The notes beneath the pieces are model-generated. The model did not search any database, was not told the DNA's origin, and was given only the letters and a program-made list of their open reading frames with translations. DNA of 64,000 nt from Gulosibacter molinativorax (GTDB lineage: Bacteria > Actinomycetota > Actinomycetes > Actinomycetales > Microbacteriaceae). The stretch is from the NCBI RefSeq assembly GCF_003010915.2, contig NZ_CP028426.1, positions 1,240,001-1,304,000 on the forward strand, in the 5' to 3' direction. The position numbers and the translations under genes are program-made. This document shows, in pieces, positions 61,751 through 64,000 of this stretch (positions within the stretch are counted from its first letter, which is position 1; each line of letters begins with the position of its first letter).

Positions 61751-62624
61751 GAGAAATCTCCTTACGCCCGAAGAGTCCTTGCGGACGGATGATGAGGACG
61801 ATGATCAGCACGATGAACGGGATGACGTCGCCGATGCCTCGTCCGAGGAACTCGAGCTGGGCTTGGTAGCCAGTGGCGAACGCCTCCGTCACGCCGATGA
61901 TCATTCCGCCGACAAGGGCACCTGCCACCGAGTCAAGGCCGCCGACGATTGCGGCCGGGAACGCACGCATCGCCACTGCGGCGAGCGTTGGCGCGAGCCC
62001 CGGCGTTGGAGCTCCGGTGAGGAAGATTCCCGCGATCGCGGCAAGAGCACCCGCGATCGCCCACGAGGTGATGGAAATCTTGCCGAGCTTCATGCCGAGC
62101 AGCTCGGCGGTCTCGCGGTCTTCCGCGGCCGCGCGCATCGAGACGCCCCACGCGGAGTACCGGAACGCGAGGAGGAACACGACGACGATGACAACCGCGG
62201 TGACGATTGCGATCAGGCGGTTGATCGGGATGGGCGAGCCGAGAATCTCAACGGATGCGGAGCCCCACGGCTGGCCGAGTGGCAAGATATCCACGCCGAT
62301 TTGGCGTACGAGCTCGGTGTTGAGGATCACCTCAAGTCCGATCGTCATGATCGTCAGAGAGATCACCGAAGCGTCGCGGATCGGGCGGACGAGCACGCGC
62401 TCGACGATCACTGCGAGCAGCGCCGCGGCCAGAATGCCGGCCACGACGGCGCCGAAAAAGCCGAGCACCTCCGACGTTCGCGCCGTCACGTAGGCACCGG
62501 CGACGACGAATGAGCCATGCGCGAAGTTGAGCACTTCCGACGTCTTGTAGATGATCACGAAGCCGAGCGCGACAAGTGAGTACACCGCGCCTAGCGACAA
62601 TCCTGCGATGAGAACGTCAATCAC
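61743..62624 (-). CDS. livH: Branched-chain-type ABC permease LivH
   Basis: A 293-residue membrane protein. GLSLGAVYSLVALGFVIIYKTSEVLNFAHGSFVVAGAYV and RAFPAAIVGGLDSVAGALVGGMIIGVTEAF are the LivH signatures. Its ATG overlaps the livG stop (ATGA), and its own stop overlaps livM. Confidence 0.95.
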   Translation of the reverse strand: MIDVLIAGLSLGAVYSLVALGFVIIYKTSEVLNFAHGSFVVAGAYVTARTSEVLGFFGAVVAGILAAALLAVIVERVLVRPIRDASVISLTIMTIGLEVILNTELVRQIGVDILPLGQPWGSASVEILGSPIPINRLIAIVTAVVIVVVFLLAFRYSAWGVSMRAAAEDRETAELLGMKLGKISITSWAIAGALAAIAGIFLTGAPTPGLAPTLAAVAMRAFPAAIVGGLDSVAGALVGGMIIGVTEAFATGYQAQLEFLGRGIGDVIPFIVLIIVLIIRPQGLFGRKEISRA

Positions 62625-63403
62625 GGCGTCTCCTTTGTGGCCGGGGTGCCGAGGTACGCACCAATGACTGCGGGGTCTTCCTGGATGTCCTTCGGGACAC
62701 CGTCGGCGATGCTTCGACCAAAGTCGAGAACCGTGATCTGGTCCGAGATCGACATCACCATCTCCATGTCGTGCTCCACGAGGAGGATCGTGACATCGAG
62801 GGATTCGAGCACGACCTTGAGAAGCGACGAAACATAACGCTTCTCGTTGGCGTTCATACCCGCGACTGGCTCGTCGAGAAGTAAGAGCTTCGGCTCCATC
62901 GCGAGTGCTCGGGCGATCTCGACTCGCTTCTGTCCGCCATAGGACAGCTCGCCGACCGGGCTCTCCAGAAACGGCTCGAGGTCCAAGAAATCCGCAATCT
63001 CGTGCACGCGCTCGAGGTGCACGCGTTCCTCGCGAACCGCCGATGGGAGGCGAAGGCCGTTGGCCACGAATCCGGACTTCATCAGCGCATGGCGTCCGAG
63101 CATCAAGTTCTCTTGGACCGTTTGGTCACCCGAGAGCGCGATGTTCTGGAACGCACGGCCGACGCCGAGTCGGGTAATCCGATCTGCACGCATGCGCGTA
63201 ATGTCTTTGCCCTCAAACTCCACGCGCCCCGCTTTGGTGCGGTATACGCCGGAGAGGACGTTGAGCAGCGTGGACTTTCCCGCGCCGTTCGGCCCAATCA
63301 CCGAGTGGATCGTGCCGGGCTGTACCGAGAAGGTAACTCCATCGAGTGCCTTGACCGCGCCAAAGCGAACTTCGACTCCTTCGAGTTCGAGTAGTGCACT
63401 CAT
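62621..63403 (-). CDS. livG: Branched-chain-type ABC ATPase LivG
   Basis: A 260-residue ABC ATPase: GPNGAGKSTLLNVL (Walker A), ELSYGGQKRVEIARAL (signature), LLLLDEPVAGMNANEK (Walker B) and LLVEHDMEMV (switch His). I set the start at the ATG at 63403 after GGGAG, where it overlaps the livF stop (ATGA). Confidence 0.96.
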   Translation of the reverse strand: MSALLELEGVEVRFGAVKALDGVTFSVQPGTIHSVIGPNGAGKSTLLNVLSGVYRTKAGRVEFEGKDITRMRADRITRLGVGRAFQNIALSGDQTVQENLMLGRHALMKSGFVANGLRLPSAVREERVHLERVHEIADFLDLEPFLESPVGELSYGGQKRVEIARALAMEPKLLLLDEPVAGMNANEKRYVSSLLKVVLESLDVTILLVEHDMEMVMSISDQITVLDFGRSIADGVPKDIQEDPAVIGAYLGTPATKETP

Positions 63404-64000
63404 CGTGCTCCCTTCCACGGCGAAAGCTTCTTATCGGCAACGGCGTTGATCGCGGTCGTGTCGACGGCCGCATCTCCCCCGCCGTGGCCGAGGTAGAGGT
63501 GCTTGATCTCATCGGTCTGACGAAGATCTTCTGTCTCACCCTCGAGCGAGACGCGTCCACCTTCCAAGACGTAGGCGTAATCGGTAACGCCGAGCGCCAT
63601 GTTCGCGTTCTGCTCGATGAGCAAAATCGCGGTGCCTTCGGCATTGATCTTCTTGATCACGTCGCCGACCTGCTCGACGATGATCGGCGCGAGGCCGAGC
63701 GACGGTTCGTCAAGCATGAGGAGCTTGGGCTTCGCCATCAGTGCGCGACCAATCGCGAGCATCTGCTGCTCGCCGCCGGACATGAGGAGGCCGCGCTGAT
63801 TCGCGCGCTCTTTCAGTCGCGGGAATAGATCGTAGACGTGTTCACGAGTCTGTTCGATCGATTTGCGGCTCTGCCGCAGGCCGCCGAGGCGAAGGTTTTC
63901 CTCCACGGTAAGACGACCAAAGATGCGACGCCCTTCGGGCACCTGCACCACGCCCATCCCCACGATGGAGGGTGTGTCGCGCTTGTTCAGGATGTCGCCG
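63400..64000 (-). CDS. livF: Branched-chain-type ABC ATPase LivF (partial)
   Basis: The C-terminal 199 residues of an ABC ATPase; the start and Walker A lie beyond the right edge. GVVQVPEGRRIFGRLTVEENLRLGG, LMSGGEQQMLAIGRALMAKPKLLMLDEPSLGLAP and LLIEQNANMAL are the LivF motifs. It is the first of the livFGHM genes as transcribed in this window. Confidence 0.95.
   Translation of the reverse strand, partial: GDILNKRDTPSIVGMGVVQVPEGRRIFGRLTVEENLRLGGLRQSRKSIEQTREHVYDLFPRLKERANQRGLLMSGGEQQMLAIGRALMAKPKLLMLDEPSLGLAPIIVEQVGDVIKKINAEGTAILLIEQNANMALGVTDYAYVLEGGRVSLEGETEDLRQTDEIKHLYLGHGGGDAAVDTTAINAVADKKLSPWKGAR

Overview
The window is GC-rich, densely coded DNA from an actinomycete, most likely a member of the Microbacteriaceae or a close relative. 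This is inferred from the ANNKRTDFALAA tmRNA tag, the prfB/ftsE/ftsX/smpB/ssrA neighbourhood, a DUF222-HNH (13E12-type) gene, Tad pilus genes of the actinobacterial kind, and dispersed 'TTCGATACGC...GCTACTCAACGAGC' repeats. There are no rRNA genes, CRISPR arrays or prophage structural genes. One tRNA (Leu, anticodon UAG) and one tmRNA are present.

Region 1 (1-11.8 kb, minus strand) is a compact three-gene cassette: an SNF2-type helicase, a 1640-residue Eco57I/PglX-type adenine methylase, and a very large DEAD/DEAH helicase with zinc-finger-like Cys clusters that runs off the left edge. The order matches class 1 DISARM (drmD-drmMI-drmA), but the large helicase also resembles DruE/DUF1998-type helicases, so this may be an anti-phage system variant. 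Dispersed repeats are translated in frame inside two of these genes. Region 2 (12-19.9 kb) holds an HNH endonuclease gene, a RelBE-type toxin-antitoxin pair, an acetyltransferase, an MFS exporter, a lipoprotein, a MetE-family methyltransferase and aroQ, with several short repeat arrays between them.

Region 3 (19.9-31.4 kb) is the trans-translation and division block: a repeat-rich one-pass membrane protein, ssrA, a Fic protein, smpB, an IS630-family element placed exactly on the ftsX stop codon, ftsX, ftsE, a small/large NSS-family amino acid transporter pair (metS/metP) and prfB. Region 4 (31.5-36.1 kb) is a Tad/Flp pilus operon (cpaF-tadB-tadC-flp-tadE-tadE-tadG-like). Region 5 (36.2-44.7 kb) has a cupin, tRNA-Leu, a Fur/Zur-box-controlled flavoprotein plus a shortened ACR3/BASS-like permease, an IS481 element that has destroyed a LysR gene beside a deleted EamA gene, then rdgB, rph and murI and the divergent pncB.

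Region 6 (44.7-64 kb) is a carboxylic-acid catabolic island. It has two crotonase-fold proteins, a MarR regulator, a PaaI-like thioesterase, 3-hydroxyacyl-CoA dehydrogenase, thiolase, two acyl-CoA dehydrogenases, two acyl-CoA ligases, an APH-type phosphotransferase paired with an ACAD10/11-like dehydrogenase, an SDR, and a branched-chain-type ABC importer (livFGHM plus its binding protein). An IS4-family element with intact 10-bp target duplications splits livM from the binding-protein gene. The APH/ACAD pair suggests catabolism of 4-hydroxy acids through phosphorylation, with uptake by the Liv-type importer.
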